Shown: positions 12,206 through 23,839, counted from the first letter of the stretch. The stretch: DNA of 64,000 bases from Strigamia acuminata (GCA_949358305.1 CASHSZ010000074.1:1-64000), one strand, 5' to 3'. Made by a program: numbers and translations. Notes: generated by a model not told the origin, from the sequence alone.

Positions 12206-13296
12206 AACGGCACAGTTTGTCAGATTTTCTTTTCTATTTTTTATTTTTCATTTGTGGTTTCGAATAAACAAACACGCACCCCGTTTCGCATTGTTTTTCT
12301 TTCGTTTATTTATTTATCCATGCGTTTAACAAAATTTTCAGCACATAAATTGTTGTTGTGTAAAATTGCACACGCACGCGCGGTTGATTATATACACGCG
12401 CGTCCGATTTCCATACTCGCCTCTCGACCGCGCGAGCCTTGTGAAAGCCCTGTGGTTTCCCATCATCCCTCGGTTCATCCTACACGCGTTCTGCACGACG
12501 ACGGCGTGGCAGCGAGTAGTTGGTCAACTGCCAAGTACTTTTCCAGCGAGAAAAAGAGGAAGAAAATTGAATCAACCGGTCTATCAACCGGCCTATCCAT
12601 CGAATTAAGCAGGTATGTCGACGAGCGAGCGCCATGTTCGCGGACGGACACAGACGGGAACCACAAGCGGTGTAATTGTCACCATCTTGCTCCCACAGAT
12701 ATTTCGAGAGAAATATTTGACGAAAATAGCGTGGGTAGATATTTTCACCAGTTGCATTCAAAAGCTAACATAATTTGTATTTTACTCTAAATTTAAATGA
12801 AGATTGGCATCATTTACCATTTAAACCCGTGATGAAATTTAAAACGCATCGGTATTTCAAGGGGGAAGGGAGGATAACACGTGTGCCATTGCTTCCCCTT
12901 TAATCACGTTCCCAGCACGTGACAACGATCACGTTCATCCGCGCTGCACACGCGCACCAACCCGCGCGCCATTTAATGACCGCGCGTTATTTGCAAACCC
13001 GAACCCCCTATTATCAGATACCCGTGTCCAACCCTTCTCGGAGGTTTGTTAAAAGATCTACTCGACCGACTCTGGTAAATCGCGAAGAAAGGTGCACCAA
13101 ATGTTGTCGCAATAATGCATATACATATCGTGGGAATATCCTGCATCCTATTTTCCCTGAAATACCAATGCAAATAGCCACCCGCGCTATTTCCACTGCA
13201 AAATTTTCTCGTTCGTCCGTACTTACTTTACTTTACTTTACTTTACTTTTTTTTTGTTTTATTTTTTGTTTTTTTGTTTTGTTTTGTTTTGCCTAG
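12206..13296. other. intergenic, probable leader of the piggyBac gene
   Basis: No open exon is convincing. The right end is T-rich (TTTAC, TTTTG runs) and stops at a 3' splice site at 13296, just before the piggyBac start codon. A possible donor (CTG|GTAAAT) lies near 13072. I did not find piggyBac terminal repeats next to a TTAA. Confidence 0.4.
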
Positions 13297-15298
13297 GTCC
13301 ATGACGGACGGTTTTCCAAAAACGCCCAACGACACGCGCGTATGGGCCGCCACGACGACGCGGTACCGACAGGACGTCGGATTCGACGGCGAAACACCCG
13401 GCTATCGCGGCCGATGCGTGGCTACCAGCTCGGAATTCGACTATTTCGAGGAACTCTTCGGCGAGGCGGCCCGCTTCACCGTGACGGCGACGAACCGGGC
13501 CATTCGGAGAGAGGCGAAGCAGGAGAAAGAAGTGGGAAGAACGCGAGTACAGGTGTTGGGAAAAGTTGACGCACACGTTGCACACGTCGTTCACGGGGGT
13601 TCTCAGACGCGCTTTTGGTTGATTGTTCGTATAATATACATGTTTTTCGTTTTAGACGCGTTCGATGCAACGACCACGAGGTCCGAGAACTAGACAAAGA
13701 ACGTTGGTCGCCGTGGCTTGCGGTAGTGGCGCTGGAGCACCCGGACCACAACGCAGTGTTTTGAGAGTGTGTATCACCGCGGCCGACAGAAGGGCAGCCG
13801 AGCTGGCCGCCGGGCGACAGCCCCGACTTCCGTCTCGATCGCAACACCCGCCACAACCGAGAGGGACAGCGACAAGGGCGCGCGCGCGGGTCCGCCCTCT
13901 AACGCTCGATGAGTTTTATGTATATCTAGGGATCCACGTCTTGGCCGGCTACAACAAACAACCCGAATTGCGACACTACTGGTCGAGCAGCAACGTCGGC
14001 GATCTCGGTGCACCGGCCGTTGGGCGAGCCATGACACACAAGAGGTTTCAGGAGATTTCGCGGTACCTTCATTACGGCACGCAACCGTCCTACCAACGGT
14101 TGCACGTTACCGGCTCTGCACGCGGCCCCGATGGCGGCAGCACAACGGCGGAAAGGGTGTCATTTTTGAAAGAACGCGAACAGGACGACCGCGCGATGAA
14201 AGTTCGCTTGTTCGCCGACCTGGTCAACAAACGCTTCCGCGCATGTCGGCAACCAAGGACGACGCTCTGCATTGACGAGTCGATGATCGCCTTCCGAGGT
14301 CGATCAAAGATAAAAGTGCGTACATTTATTTATTTATTCATCCAGTTGTCTACATTTGTTCATTCGTTCGGCAAATTTCTTCCAGGTCTTCCAACCGGCC
14401 AAACCCATCAAATGGGGATTTGAACTTTTCACGTTGTGCGAAGCGGGCACCGGCTACGTGCTGAACGACGAGGTGCACTTGGGTAAGCGCACCAAGATGT
14501 ATTTTGACCCGGACGAAGAGCCGGAACCAGAGTGAGTCAATTCATCGCCTTTTCTATTTTCACCTCGGATTGCTTTACTCCAAACTTGCTAGGTATCCGG
14601 GTAGTGTCCTCGGACGCATCGTCGTATACGTGGCCAGACACTATCTCGGCATGGGGTACACTATCGCCTGCGATAATCGATTTTCGTCCGCCGTGTTATT
14701 CGAACACCTCTTCACCCGCCACAACACCATGGCCGTGGGGACGCTGCGGGCCAATTCGGCCCAGATGCCATCAGATTTTTCGACACTCAGACGATATCAA
14801 GGCAACCGGAGAGGTAACGCATTTGCTCGGACGTGAACGCGCGTTTGATTCATTCAATTATTAATTTTTATTCTATCTATCTCTCTCATTTTTTTTTTTT
14901 TTGTAGGCGATTTCATACAACGACAAAACGGTCGGTTGGTGCTCACTGCGTGGCGAGACACAACCACCGTGAGTTTGCTCAGTACGAACGTCGACCCACT
15001 GTCAGCGGCCGGCCGTGTCTCGCGTCGTATCGGTGGCAGGAACGTGGATATTGCATGTCCGGCGCCCGCACTGTCCTACATCGAAAATTTTCATTGGGTA
15101 GACGTCTTGAACCGACTCGTCTCCTCATTCCACATCGGACGCCGGTCCAGTTATTGGCACCGATACTTCTTCTTTCAAAAGCTGAATCAAGGTGGGATCA
15201 AGGCCCCAATCTCTGATTATTATCATTATTGTTATCGTTACAATCTTAATCTCGACTCGTCGTTTTCCATTTATTCCCCGCAGTGTGTGTCAACGCCC

Positions 15299-15303
15299 GA
15301 ATC
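15299..15303. other. target-site duplication, left copy
   Basis: GAATC directly precedes the left LTR and recurs at 21589-21593 directly after the right LTR. A 5-bp duplication is normal for copia integrases. Confidence 0.92.
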
Positions 15304-16182
15304 TGTAGGAACACGCTATAAAACCAATAAAACGCAGTGGAAATGTCAAAATAAATCGTATACGCGTGTATCCTATCCGTAATGAACTTCGGGCAGCGTG
15401 TGTAGTACGGCTGTCCTGCGGTACGTTAACGCGACGTCTCGTTCATGTGCATTCGGCTGCGACGTACGACTCTCGGAATATTTAACGAAAATAAATGTTA
15501 TAATATAAATAAAGTACTCACGTGTGATAATAGTCTTATTATCACACTTAATCCTTGGTGAAAATCAATCCAATCATGATGTTTTCACAAAACTGTCCAA
15601 GTAAATGTAGTTGGGCCTAAGTGATGTTGGAAAACACACTGCTCACATGCTCTGGAAAGTAGGTGAAGTTCATAAATAATAGCCCTAACTTGATGAATGT
15701 ATAATTAGGTGTAAGACCAAATAAAACACGATGTTGCCTTATTGAAAACCAAAAACAGAGTGAAGTTTTATTCACGTGATGTCACATAACATATTTACAC
15801 AGAACAAATCATACAGTTAAATCCCCAATTATTACATAAAGAAATAATCACTTCGTTTGATGATGTCATCATTGTGACATCATCAATCTCGACTAGTGCA
15901 ACGCAAGTACGCTGTGGATTTACACATTGCGCCCTCACGCAGCAAACAATCAACAAATTTCACAGATACTATGCCAAATACACCGAAATTAATATATAAT
16001 CACAACAATATACATTTTGGAACATTGAATCATTATTACACACCAAATACGTCATATATATTCGAGTGCCTTCAACATTTCGGCTAAAACAAACATAATA
16101 TCTCGAATTCAAATTTATTAAACACGATTGCCGTGTAGCTTTAACATGAGGTCAACGTGGGACATTTACGCAATTCCCAACA
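15304..16182 (-). repeat. copia 3' LTR
   Basis: 879 bp, downstream LTR relative to the minus-strand gag-pol. By reading I see no mismatch with the other LTR. Confidence 0.96.
15856..15888. promoter_or_regulatory. CRE/AP-1-like inverted pair in the LTR
   Basis: The words TGATGTCATCA and TGACATCATCA face each other within 30 bp, forming an inverted repeat of bZIP-type half sites. The same pair is in the other LTR near 21262-21294. Such sites often drive LTR promoters in response to stress or cAMP. That role here is inference. Confidence 0.4.
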
Positions 16183-16193
16183 AGCACCCCCTT
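16183..16193 (-). other. polypurine tract
   Basis: On the coding strand the sequence AAGGGGGTGCT lies directly before the 3' LTR, the usual place for plus-strand priming. Confidence 0.75.
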
Positions 16194-16218
16194 AAATGTT
16201 ACACTTTGTACAAACATT

Positions 16219-19200
16219 TCAATTTCCATCCTCTGAGGTATCTAGCATACTTGAACATAACTCCCTCAGTCTATCCCGTGGCAGCCATTTGGTAAATAAA
16301 TCTGCCAAATTCCATTTACTCGGAATTTTCTCGATCGAAAAATATCCTTTTTCAAACCAGTCTCTTAAGAAACAATAACGAATGCGAATATGTTTTGTTT
16401 TGGAATTTTCTAAGTCGTTTTCCACAAATTGTATGGACGACAAAGAATCTGAATACACTATTGGCATATTGATGTAATCGAACAAAACGCAGTTTTCAAA
16501 TATGCTTGATAACCAATATCCTTCCTGGACTGCATGGACCAAAGCCAGATATTCCGCCTCCATTGTGCTACATGCTACGGAACTTTGTTTCCGACAGCCC
16601 CAGCTGATTAGGGCATCTCCCATGAATAATGCGAATCCCCCAAAGCTTTTGCAATGGCTGAGGTCCGAAGCCCAGGAAGCGTCTGTAAAAATTTTCAAAT
16701 CAGTATTAACACACTTGGAAATATCTACACAATAACCCCTAGTATTTACCACATATTGAGCAATTTGTATTAGTGCTTTTACGTGTTTTTGTGTAAAGCT
16801 TGTGTTAAATTGGGACATGTAAATTATTGAATAGAGGATGTCCGGCCTGGTTCGGGAAGCAAGAAACATCAGGCTCCCGACCAACGAGCGATATGGAAAA
16901 TCTAAACCCGGATCAGTTTCATTGGGCTTCAAGTTGAATGTCGATCCAGCAGCAATTGGAACTTTGACTTTTGTATTCGGTTCCAACTTGTATTTCATTG
17001 CTAATTTATCAATATAATGCCTTTGGTGCAGGCAAACCTTCCCATCACTACGACTAAAATTTACGCCAAGCAATTTTGTAATTCGCCCCAAATTCACAAT
17101 ATTGAATTTCCGTTTGATCAGGTCTATTAACGCGCGCTGTGTCTCTGCATCCTTCGCAAATAACACCATATCGTCCACGTATATCAAAAGGACGGCACTG
17201 CGCTCAAAAGTGTAAACGCAATTGCAACCAATAACTTTCGTGAAACCCAAATCCAGCAGACTGGTATTTAACTCCTCGAACCACATCCTGCCGGATTGGT
17301 GTAATCCGTACAATGCTTTGTACAGGAGCCAAACACTATCTGTCCCCGGTGTCTTGAAACCTTGAGGTATTTCCATGTGGATTGGGCAGTCCAACTTGCC
17401 GTACAAGTATGCACATTTTACGTCCAGATGGACGTCTACCCAACCACGCAAGATCACCAACAGACAGAAAAACAGTCGGATTAATGTGAAATTCACGACT
17501 GGCGAAAACACTTCTGTGTAATCAACCCCTTGTGTCTGCCTAAAACCTTGTGCGACAATTCTTGCGCGATATCTGACGATATTGCCATCTTCGTCTGGTT
17601 TCAGCTTGTAAACCCACTTGTGCCCCAAGACCTTTGCCTTTGGTCGCGGCACCTCCTCGTACACCTCCCTTTCCTGTAAAGTTTCGATCTCTTCCTCCAT
17701 CGCCTCTCTCCATTCTTTCGACTGAGGCGAGGAAGTCGCCTCCTCATATGTTTTGGGCTGTATGACAGCACAATACACACTGATGGGAGATGTCGTTGCT
17801 GTGAGGACCGTTTCCATTGGTTCCTCATCGGACGACTGCTCGATTGTATTGATGGGCTCCTTCACTGGGGTGAAATCGAATTTTAAAGGATTGTAGAAGA
17901 TTCTATTCCCCCTGCAGAAAGCCTCGACTTCTTTCTTTGTCTTCAACGGCCCTGTCCCATCTGGCGCGTAAAACAGCACATCAATTCTCCCAGCTGTAAC
18001 ACCTCCTTGTCTGGTCACTTGCTCCCTATCCCATCCATCTGCATCTGTGGTTCTGGTGGCAATTCGAGGTTTCTTGGCTTTTGCCCCACCTTGGACTGGT
18101 TGTGTGGGAACGGGCAATTGAGCTACAGGTTTCACCTGTGGTGGAGCCTGTGCGTGAGACATTGGGACTTTGTGTATTACGGGTGGTGAACCCGGTGGCA
18201 TAGTAGGTGGCGTTGTTTCGTGGAATTCCTGTTGATACAACCCACTCTCATCCGAATCGTAACCATTTGTATCAGGGTCCGGTTGCTGAACATTTTGGTC
18301 CACTGTATTAAAGGACTTCCAGTCCCTGGATTCGTCAATGACTAAATGTTTCGTTTCAATAACCTCATTTGTAATAGGATTCCAAACCCGGTAGCCCCTT
18401 GTTGTAAATGCATACCCAACAAGTATGCCCTTCCACGCTCTTGAATCGAGTTTGCTATCCCTTTTGGGTTTAGGAATATGTACGAAACACAATGAACCAA
18501 TTGCACGTAAATGTTTCACTGCCATACTCCTTTGTCTAAATTTTATGTAAGGAATTTGTCCCTTCGCAAATAAATGCGGATATCTGTTCTTTAAATAAAT
18601 GTAGCTTACAGCCAATTCTGCCCATAAAATCCATGGCAGACTCGTATCCTCAATAATGGCACGTACATTGTTCATAATTGAACGGTTTAGGCGCTCCGCA
18701 ACGCCGTTCATTTGGGCTGAATATGGATTTGTCCTTTGTGCACCAATTCCATTTTGTTGCAGAAAGTCATTAAATGCATTCCCACAAAATTCTCCACCCC
18801 TATCTGTTCTAATTTCATGAACTTTCCTATTTGAACGTCGTTCAACTCTTGCCAAAAATGTCTTAAACACTGGAAAGACCTCGTCTTTGGTTTTTAAAGG
18901 GTAGATCCAGGAAAATCTTGTTGCGTCATCAACAATGCACAACAGATAACGTGCACCACCCAGTGATGTCGTGGGATTAGGGCCCCACACGTCTAAATGT
19001 AATAGTTCTAGCGGTTCCCCTCGTTCACGATCATCTCTCACTTTGTAATTTGCACGCGTTGATTTCGCTATCCGGCATGAATCACAAGTGAAACCATTCA
19101 GATTCCCCGTAAAATCTAAACCCGTTGTCTCTTCACTCTTTAACAATGTTGCCAACCCCTGCACGTGCATGTGTGCAAATCTCTTATGCCACGTGTCAAC

Positions 19201-20643
19201 GGAAACAGCATAATTTTGTGTAATGGGGGCTTGACTCTTGATGTCTGCATGAGTGGGGCTCTTGTTTTGTAATTGCTCAATATGTTGCACAGGTTTTTCC
19301 CCTTCCAAAATTAAATTAGAATTTTTAACATTCATTGTTACAACATTTGACACACTACTTTTCTTAATAATCGTGCCTCTTACACGATACAGGCCATCAG
19401 ATTGTCTGTCTGCTAATAACAAACACTCTCGACTATTCTTATGATAAACTTTCAACACTCCATTGTAAATATGTTGATTAAATCCGGCCTCATCAATTTT
19501 CCCACTTGAAATCAAATTGCGCTTGAAACCCTGTACAAAATAAACATTTATTAAGTCCACATGGTTGGTAGTTCCGTTAGCTTCTGTGCCGATACATACA
19601 GCACCACAACCTGTGATACTAGCTGTGCCTTGGCCTAATTGTAATTTAGTCGGAACTAATTGCTTAAAAGTCTGAAAATAATCTTTTTTCCCACACACGT
19701 GGTCCGACGCGCCGGAATCTACAAACCATGCATCCTCATCACATAAATTATCACTTGATTTCAATGCACATTCCCCCAAAAATGACGCATAAAATGCCCC
19801 TCGTAATCCTCTGCCTCGTTGGGACTGTCCGCGTCCTTTGCCGCGACCACGTGCGCTGTCCCGTTGCTTTGGATTCGGATTTGTACAATTTCGGGCAATG
19901 TGGCCTTTTTCGTGACAATTGTAACACAAAATATTTGAAAAATTGTTTTTACCTTGCTTGTTGTCTTGCTTCCTCGATCCCTGTTGATTGTTGGAAGCAC
20001 TGACACTTAGCGCACTGGAATCCGTTGTTGTAGCATTTATTCCCATCGTATATCGACGTCTGGCGCTCTCGGCAAGCAATGCTGCTGAAACTTTATCAAA
20101 TGTAAAGTCGCCATCGCTCCACTGGTATATGGCTTGCACTTGATGCTCATAATCTTTGCGGATTCGATTTATTAAAGTGTAAGCTTTGACTTTGTCATTT
20201 GGTTCCTGTTTAATGGATTTCAGTTCGTCCGCCGCCAATTCCACACGTGTAATAAACGTATCGACCTCCTCTTTGTCTCCGCAACGTATCGTATAGAAGT
20301 CTTCTAAAATTTTCGCGTTTCTCGCGACTGACGTGGGCTCGTGTAGTTTTTTGAGGTAATCCCACACCTCCTTGGACGTATCTAACTTCAGAAGCGACGG
20401 TTTCAGTCTCGTTGCAACACTGTTGCACAAAATACCGCGTGCGCGGGCCTTTCGCTTTTCATATTTGGCCAAATCCGTCGCCGACGTTCCGTCCGGCGGT
20501 GCCTTAATCGTTTCGTCGTGGAATCCCCACAAATTGAGTTCCTGAAGCAACAATTGAACGTCCACTTTCCACGTCTCGTAGTTGTTTTTGTCAAGCGGCG
20601 CGATTCCTGCCGCCGCCGACGCCGCGCTTCCTTTCGACGCCAT
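16219..20643 (-). CDS. copia gag-pol polyprotein
   Basis: One uninterrupted frame of 1474 residues. Gag (UBN2-like) is followed by a zinc knuckle near residue 245 (CYNCHEKGHIARNC). The protease motif DSGA is near 309. The GAG-pre-integrase HHCC segment runs 475-530. The integrase core has Asp in LDVWG near 551, Asp in RTDRGGEF near 612 and Glu in GVAERLNR near 648. RT has YVDD near 1154 and the N-terminal HKWVYKLK motif near 980. RNase H starts with FTDASWASD near 1322 and has the SSVACSTMEAEY motif. All catalytic residues are in place. Length is typical of an intact copia polyprotein. It is transcribed opposite to the piggyBac gene it interrupts. Confidence 0.97.
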   Translation of the reverse strand: MASKGSAASAAAGIAPLDKNNYETWKVDVQLLLQELNLWGFHDETIKAPPDGTSATDLAKYEKRKARARGILCNSVATRLKPSLLKLDTSKEVWDYLKKLHEPTSVARNAKILEDFYTIRCGDKEEVDTFITRVELAADELKSIKQEPNDKVKAYTLINRIRKDYEHQVQAIYQWSDGDFTFDKVSAALLAESARRRYTMGINATTTDSSALSVSASNNQQGSRKQDNKQGKNNFSNILCYNCHEKGHIARNCTNPNPKQRDSARGRGKGRGQSQRGRGLRGAFYASFLGECALKSSDNLCDEDAWFVDSGASDHVCGKKDYFQTFKQLVPTKLQLGQGTASITGCGAVCIGTEANGTTNHVDLINVYFVQGFKRNLISSGKIDEAGFNQHIYNGVLKVYHKNSRECLLLADRQSDGLYRVRGTIIKKSSVSNVVTMNVKNSNLILEGEKPVQHIEQLQNKSPTHADIKSQAPITQNYAVSVDTWHKRFAHMHVQGLATLLKSEETTGLDFTGNLNGFTCDSCRIAKSTRANYKVRDDRERGEPLELLHLDVWGPNPTTSLGGARYLLCIVDDATRFSWIYPLKTKDEVFPVFKTFLARVERRSNRKVHEIRTDRGGEFCGNAFNDFLQQNGIGAQRTNPYSAQMNGVAERLNRSIMNNVRAIIEDTSLPWILWAELAVSYIYLKNRYPHLFAKGQIPYIKFRQRSMAVKHLRAIGSLCFVHIPKPKRDSKLDSRAWKGILVGYAFTTRGYRVWNPITNEVIETKHLVIDESRDWKSFNTVDQNVQQPDPDTNGYDSDESGLYQQEFHETTPPTMPPGSPPVIHKVPMSHAQAPPQVKPVAQLPVPTQPVQGGAKAKKPRIATRTTDADGWDREQVTRQGGVTAGRIDVLFYAPDGTGPLKTKKEVEAFCRGNRIFYNPLKFDFTPVKEPINTIEQSSDEEPMETVLTATTSPISVYCAVIQPKTYEEATSSPQSKEWREAMEEEIETLQEREVYEEVPRPKAKVLGHKWVYKLKPDEDGNIVRYRARIVAQGFRQTQGVDYTEVFSPVVNFTLIRLFFCLLVILRGWVDVHLDVKCAYLYGKLDCPIHMEIPQGFKTPGTDSVWLLYKALYGLHQSGRMWFEELNTSLLDLGFTKVIGCNCVYTFERSAVLLIYVDDMVLFAKDAETQRALIDLIKRKFNIVNLGRITKLLGVNFSRSDGKVCLHQRHYIDKLAMKYKLEPNTKVKVPIAAGSTFNLKPNETDPGLDFPYRSLVGSLMFLASRTRPDILYSIIYMSQFNTSFTQKHVKALIQIAQYVVNTRGYCVDISKCVNTDLKIFTDASWASDLSHCKSFGGFALFMGDALISWGCRKQSSVACSTMEAEYLALVHAVQEGYWLSSIFENCVLFDYINMPIVYSDSLSSIQFVENDLENSKTKHIRIRYCFLRDWFEKGYFSIEKIPSKWNLADLFTKWLPRDRLRELCSSMLDTSEDGN

Positions 20644-20690
20644 TTTTCCGTCGTATCGTCGCTATTTGGCTCCGGTATCGGGTTTTAGCA

Positions 20691-20709
20691 GAACCATCCT
20701 CTGCTACCA
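20691..20709 (-). other. primer-binding site for initiator tRNA-Met
   Basis: Directly next to the 5' LTR the coding strand reads TGGTAGCAGAGGATGGTTC, complementary to the 3' end of animal initiator methionine tRNA including its CCA. It sets the element's orientation and is the best hint that the host is a metazoan. Confidence 0.9.
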
Positions 20710-21588
20710 TGTAGGAACACGCTATAAAACCAATAAAACGCAGTGGAAATGTCAAAATAAATCGTATACGCGTGTATCCTATCCGTAATGAACTTCGGGC
20801 AGCGTGTGTAGTACGGCTGTCCTGCGGTACGTTAACGCGACGTCTCGTTCATGTGCATTCGGCTGCGACGTACGACTCTCGGAATATTTAACGAAAATAA
20901 ATGTTATAATATAAATAAAGTACTCACGTGTGATAATAGTCTTATTATCACACTTAATCCTTGGTGAAAATCAATCCAATCATGATGTTTTCACAAAACT
21001 GTCCAAGTAAATGTAGTTGGGCCTAAGTGATGTTGGAAAACACACTGCTCACATGCTCTGGAAAGTAGGTGAAGTTCATAAATAATAGCCCTAACTTGAT
21101 GAATGTATAATTAGGTGTAAGACCAAATAAAACACGATGTTGCCTTATTGAAAACCAAAAACAGAGTGAAGTTTTATTCACGTGATGTCACATAACATAT
21201 TTACACAGAACAAATCATACAGTTAAATCCCCAATTATTACATAAAGAAATAATCACTTCGTTTGATGATGTCATCATTGTGACATCATCAATCTCGACT
21301 AGTGCAACGCAAGTACGCTGTGGATTTACACATTGCGCCCTCACGCAGCAAACAATCAACAAATTTCACAGATACTATGCCAAATACACCGAAATTAATA
21401 TATAATCACAACAATATACATTTTGGAACATTGAATCATTATTACACACCAAATACGTCATATATATTCGAGTGCCTTCAACATTTCGGCTAAAACAAAC
21501 ATAATATCTCGAATTCAAATTTATTAAACACGATTGCCGTGTAGCTTTAACATGAGGTCAACGTGGGACATTTACGCAATTCCCAACA
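20710..21588 (-). repeat. copia 5' LTR
   Basis: 879 bp, upstream LTR relative to gag-pol. The small frame at 21302-21493 has an exact twin at 15896-16087, confirming that the LTRs match there. Confidence 0.96.
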
Positions 21589-21911
21589 GAATCAACATGC
21601 GCGAAGTCACAGCCTCCGCGCGCGGCGATCGATCGCAATTACAATTCCGAAGGGCACTTGTCGCTCAACTCTTGGCTCGGGAGAGGACGAGGACGACAAC
21701 CACGGCCTCGCGCGCGGCCCTACCTACTGGACCCGTCGTCCATCGAATGGAGCGCGCGGGGAAAAGTTGTCGATGCGTGGTGTGTCGCGAGGTCCACAAA
21801 GAACGCCACGAGAGCAGTTTCTGGTGCGCTCCCTGCCGGACCCACCTATGTCGCCCACGCTACCGCAATTGTTTCCAACTCCACGAAGCCGGCGTGGGTA
21901 GATTGCCGTGA

Positions 21912-22146
21912 TTTTCTATGCTCTTTTGTTTGTAAAACTAAATAAATAAATAAATAAATAAACTTTTATGATTTCCACCAGAACATGTAACAATTTTTTT
22001 TTATCTATTTATCGTGTGATAGATGCAGCGGTGGCGATGATGAGATGACAATAATAATAGTAATAATAATAATAATAATTAAAATAAGAATGGGCATCAA
22101 TTGACTCGTTGGTCTCGCGTCGGTTTTTGTATCGTCCGAGTCGCCC
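21912..22146. other. 3' ends of two convergent genes
   Basis: AATAAA repeats from about 21938 serve the piggyBac gene. The rest is AT-rich 3' flank shared with the convergent minus-strand gene ending at 22147. Confidence 0.5.
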
Positions 22147-23501
22147 TCAAATTGTTTCGGGTTTTTCTGGTTGCTCGGTTTGAATGGCTTTGTCAAAAAG
22201 ATCCGGGGGGCGACTCAACTTTGGAAACGACCCCTAAAAAGAGAGAGAGAATGAAGGGGGGGGGAAAAAAAAAAAAAAAAAAAAAAAGAAAGAGAAAGAA
22301 AGAAAGAGATAGATACACTCACGAATCTGGCGATCAACCGCGAACTCCGTTCTTGGTTACGTCGAATTTGCCACTCCTTCCGCAACCGGTCTTTGAGACT
22401 TTCCACCAGCACTTCGAGCGCCTCTATCTTCGCGGCCCGAACCCCTAGCTCCGTTGAATTATTTTTCAACTGCTCCGCATAACCTCCTACATACCGGGCC
22501 CACGATACTCCTTGTCCGGGTGGGCGCATTGCCCATTCCCGCTGCTGCCTCAGGTCTTCTTTGCGACACTTCTTTTGCCTCTTTAGGTCCTTTTCGCGCC
22601 ACTCCTCCAACTGAATTTTTTTTTCTCGCTCCAGTTGCGCGAGACGCAATTGTAATTGATGCTCCTCATATTCCTTATGGTATTTCAATTGTTGTCGGTA
22701 TTCTTTTTGGTGCCACGCATCCAGATCTTTCATCCTCTCTGTGATCATCAATTTTTCTTTTTCCTCCAGTTGCCCTCGAAGCGATCCTATCTCTCGCTTC
22801 AACTCCCCCAACTCGTCATCCACGACTCGACGCAACTGTCGCTGCTCCTCTCGTGTTTGTTGAATTTGCGCCAATAGAAACCGCGCGCTCATTGATTCTC
22901 CATTTTCTCGCTCTTCCTCTCCAATCGCGCGTTTCCGTTTCTCTCCAATCGCGCGTTCCCAATCCTCTCCAATCGCGCGTTCCAAATCCTCTCCAATCGC
23001 GCGTTCCAGATCTTCTCCAATCGCGCGTTTCCGATTCTCCTCAATCGCGAGTTCCCGTTCCATCTCGACATCTTCTCCCATCGCGGGTCGCTCATCTCCT
23101 CCTCCTCCCTCGCATGGTACTTCTACCTCAACCACCCCAATCTAGAGACACAGACCAGTAGATGGGTAAGTAAGTAAGTAAATGGACGAATTAATGGATC
23201 GAGGTGAACCAAGGCACGACATTACAGATTCTCACTTCGATTTCGTGTTCCTCTTTAGCACTGCACAACGGTGCGTCGTTGACGTTGGCGGCGGCGGCGA
23301 CAATAGTGAGGGTGGCGTCATCGTCCCCTTCCTCGTCATCGACCTGGAAATAATTAATCAATCAAATCAGAAAAATATGCACATACGCGCCGTACCACTC
23401 CGTTTAATAGCCCGGGTTCATAAGGATGTAAACGCGCTTACCACGATAACGGGAATAGGTGGCCATCTTGGTCGCCTCTCTTCTTCACGCTTCGGTTCCA
23501 T
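22147..23501 (-). CDS. spliced coiled-coil protein with RAIGEDLE repeats
   Basis: Exons, in coding order, are 23442-23501, 23236-23343, 22323-23141 and 22147-22233. All are phase 0 and give 357 residues. No known family. The first exon has a basic patch (MEPKREEERRPRW), the second an acidic one. The long third exon starts with about five copies of an eight-residue repeat of the type RAIGEDLE with variants. It then forms a long charged coiled coil (about residues 140-290) rich in Q, E, K and R (QQLKYHKEYEEHQLQLRL). The ATG directly follows a 3' splice site (ttttcag), so an upstream noncoding exon is expected. The short last exon is Pro-rich. A structural or scaffold role is possible, but nothing shows it. 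Confidence 0.73.
22900..23065 (-). repeat. 24-bp coding tandem repeat
   Basis: On the minus strand the word GCGATTGGAGA recurs every 24 bp, writing the RAIGEDLE-type peptide repeat in the third exon of the coiled-coil gene. The 24-bp period keeps frame. Confidence 0.8.
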
Positions 23502-23735
23502 CTGAAAACGGACAATTTCGACACCGCTGAGAGAATAAAACGACGATGGTGGTGGCAACATCAATGTTGGTTCGTTGTGCCACGAGTTTCCGGTTGTTGG
23601 GAAAGTAGAATAGTTGGACCACTCGCTGTGTGACGCCGTCGAGCGAGGGGGCAGCCACACGTGCGCGGCGAACTGAAATGTCGTGACACTACGGCGCTAT
23701 GACGCGATACCTAGTGACACTAATTGCAAACAAAA

Positions 23736-23737
<2 letters not shown>

Positions 23738-23798
<61 letters not shown>

Positions 23799-23812
23799 AC
23801 AACAAACAACAA
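23738..23812. repeat. (CAA)n microsatellite
   Basis: About 24 CAA units. On the minus strand it is TTG-rich and lies upstream of the start of the RAIGEDLE gene, possibly in its leader intron. Confidence 0.95.
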
Positions 23813-23839
23813 CACCGATAACGGCGACCTTTTATCGTC

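Larger units (their letters stand above)
15304..21588 (-). mobile_element. complete Ty1/copia LTR retrotransposon
   Basis: The element is 6285 bp, on the minus strand. Two 879-bp LTRs (15304-16182 and 20710-21588) are offset by exactly 5406 bp with no difference that I can see. They begin TGTTGGGAATT and end TTCCTACA on the coding strand. It has a tRNA-iMet primer site, a polypurine tract, one intact gag-pol frame and a GAATC target duplication. Everything needed for movement appears present, so the insertion is recent and perhaps still mobile. It lies antisense inside the piggyBac gene. The use of iMet and the RT and RNase H motifs would fit metazoan copia lineages such as GalEa, but I cannot assign the clade. 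Confidence 0.97.
13297..21911 (+). pseudogene. piggyBac transposase gene, interrupted by copia
   Basis: Exons are 13297-13552 (ATG 13301), 13656-14315, 14386-14531, 14593-14813, 14907-15191 and 15284-15303 resuming at 21594-21911. Phases agree at every junction. The DDE core is plain: first Asp in CIDESMIAFRGR, second in ACDNRFSS, third in FHWVDVLNR. The fourth acidic position, usually Asp three residues after the third, is Asn. The usual pre-core helices (FYVYLGIHVLAGY, YW) are present. The end is the Cys-rich zinc domain (CRCVVC ... WCAPC ... H-L-C ... C-x3-H). The copia element sits between residues of the last exon with a 5-bp duplication, so the protein can no longer be made whole unless that element is spliced out. 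Five introns and a start next to a 3' splice site resemble the host genes here. It could therefore be a domesticated copy rather than a bare transposon. Confidence 0.88.
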
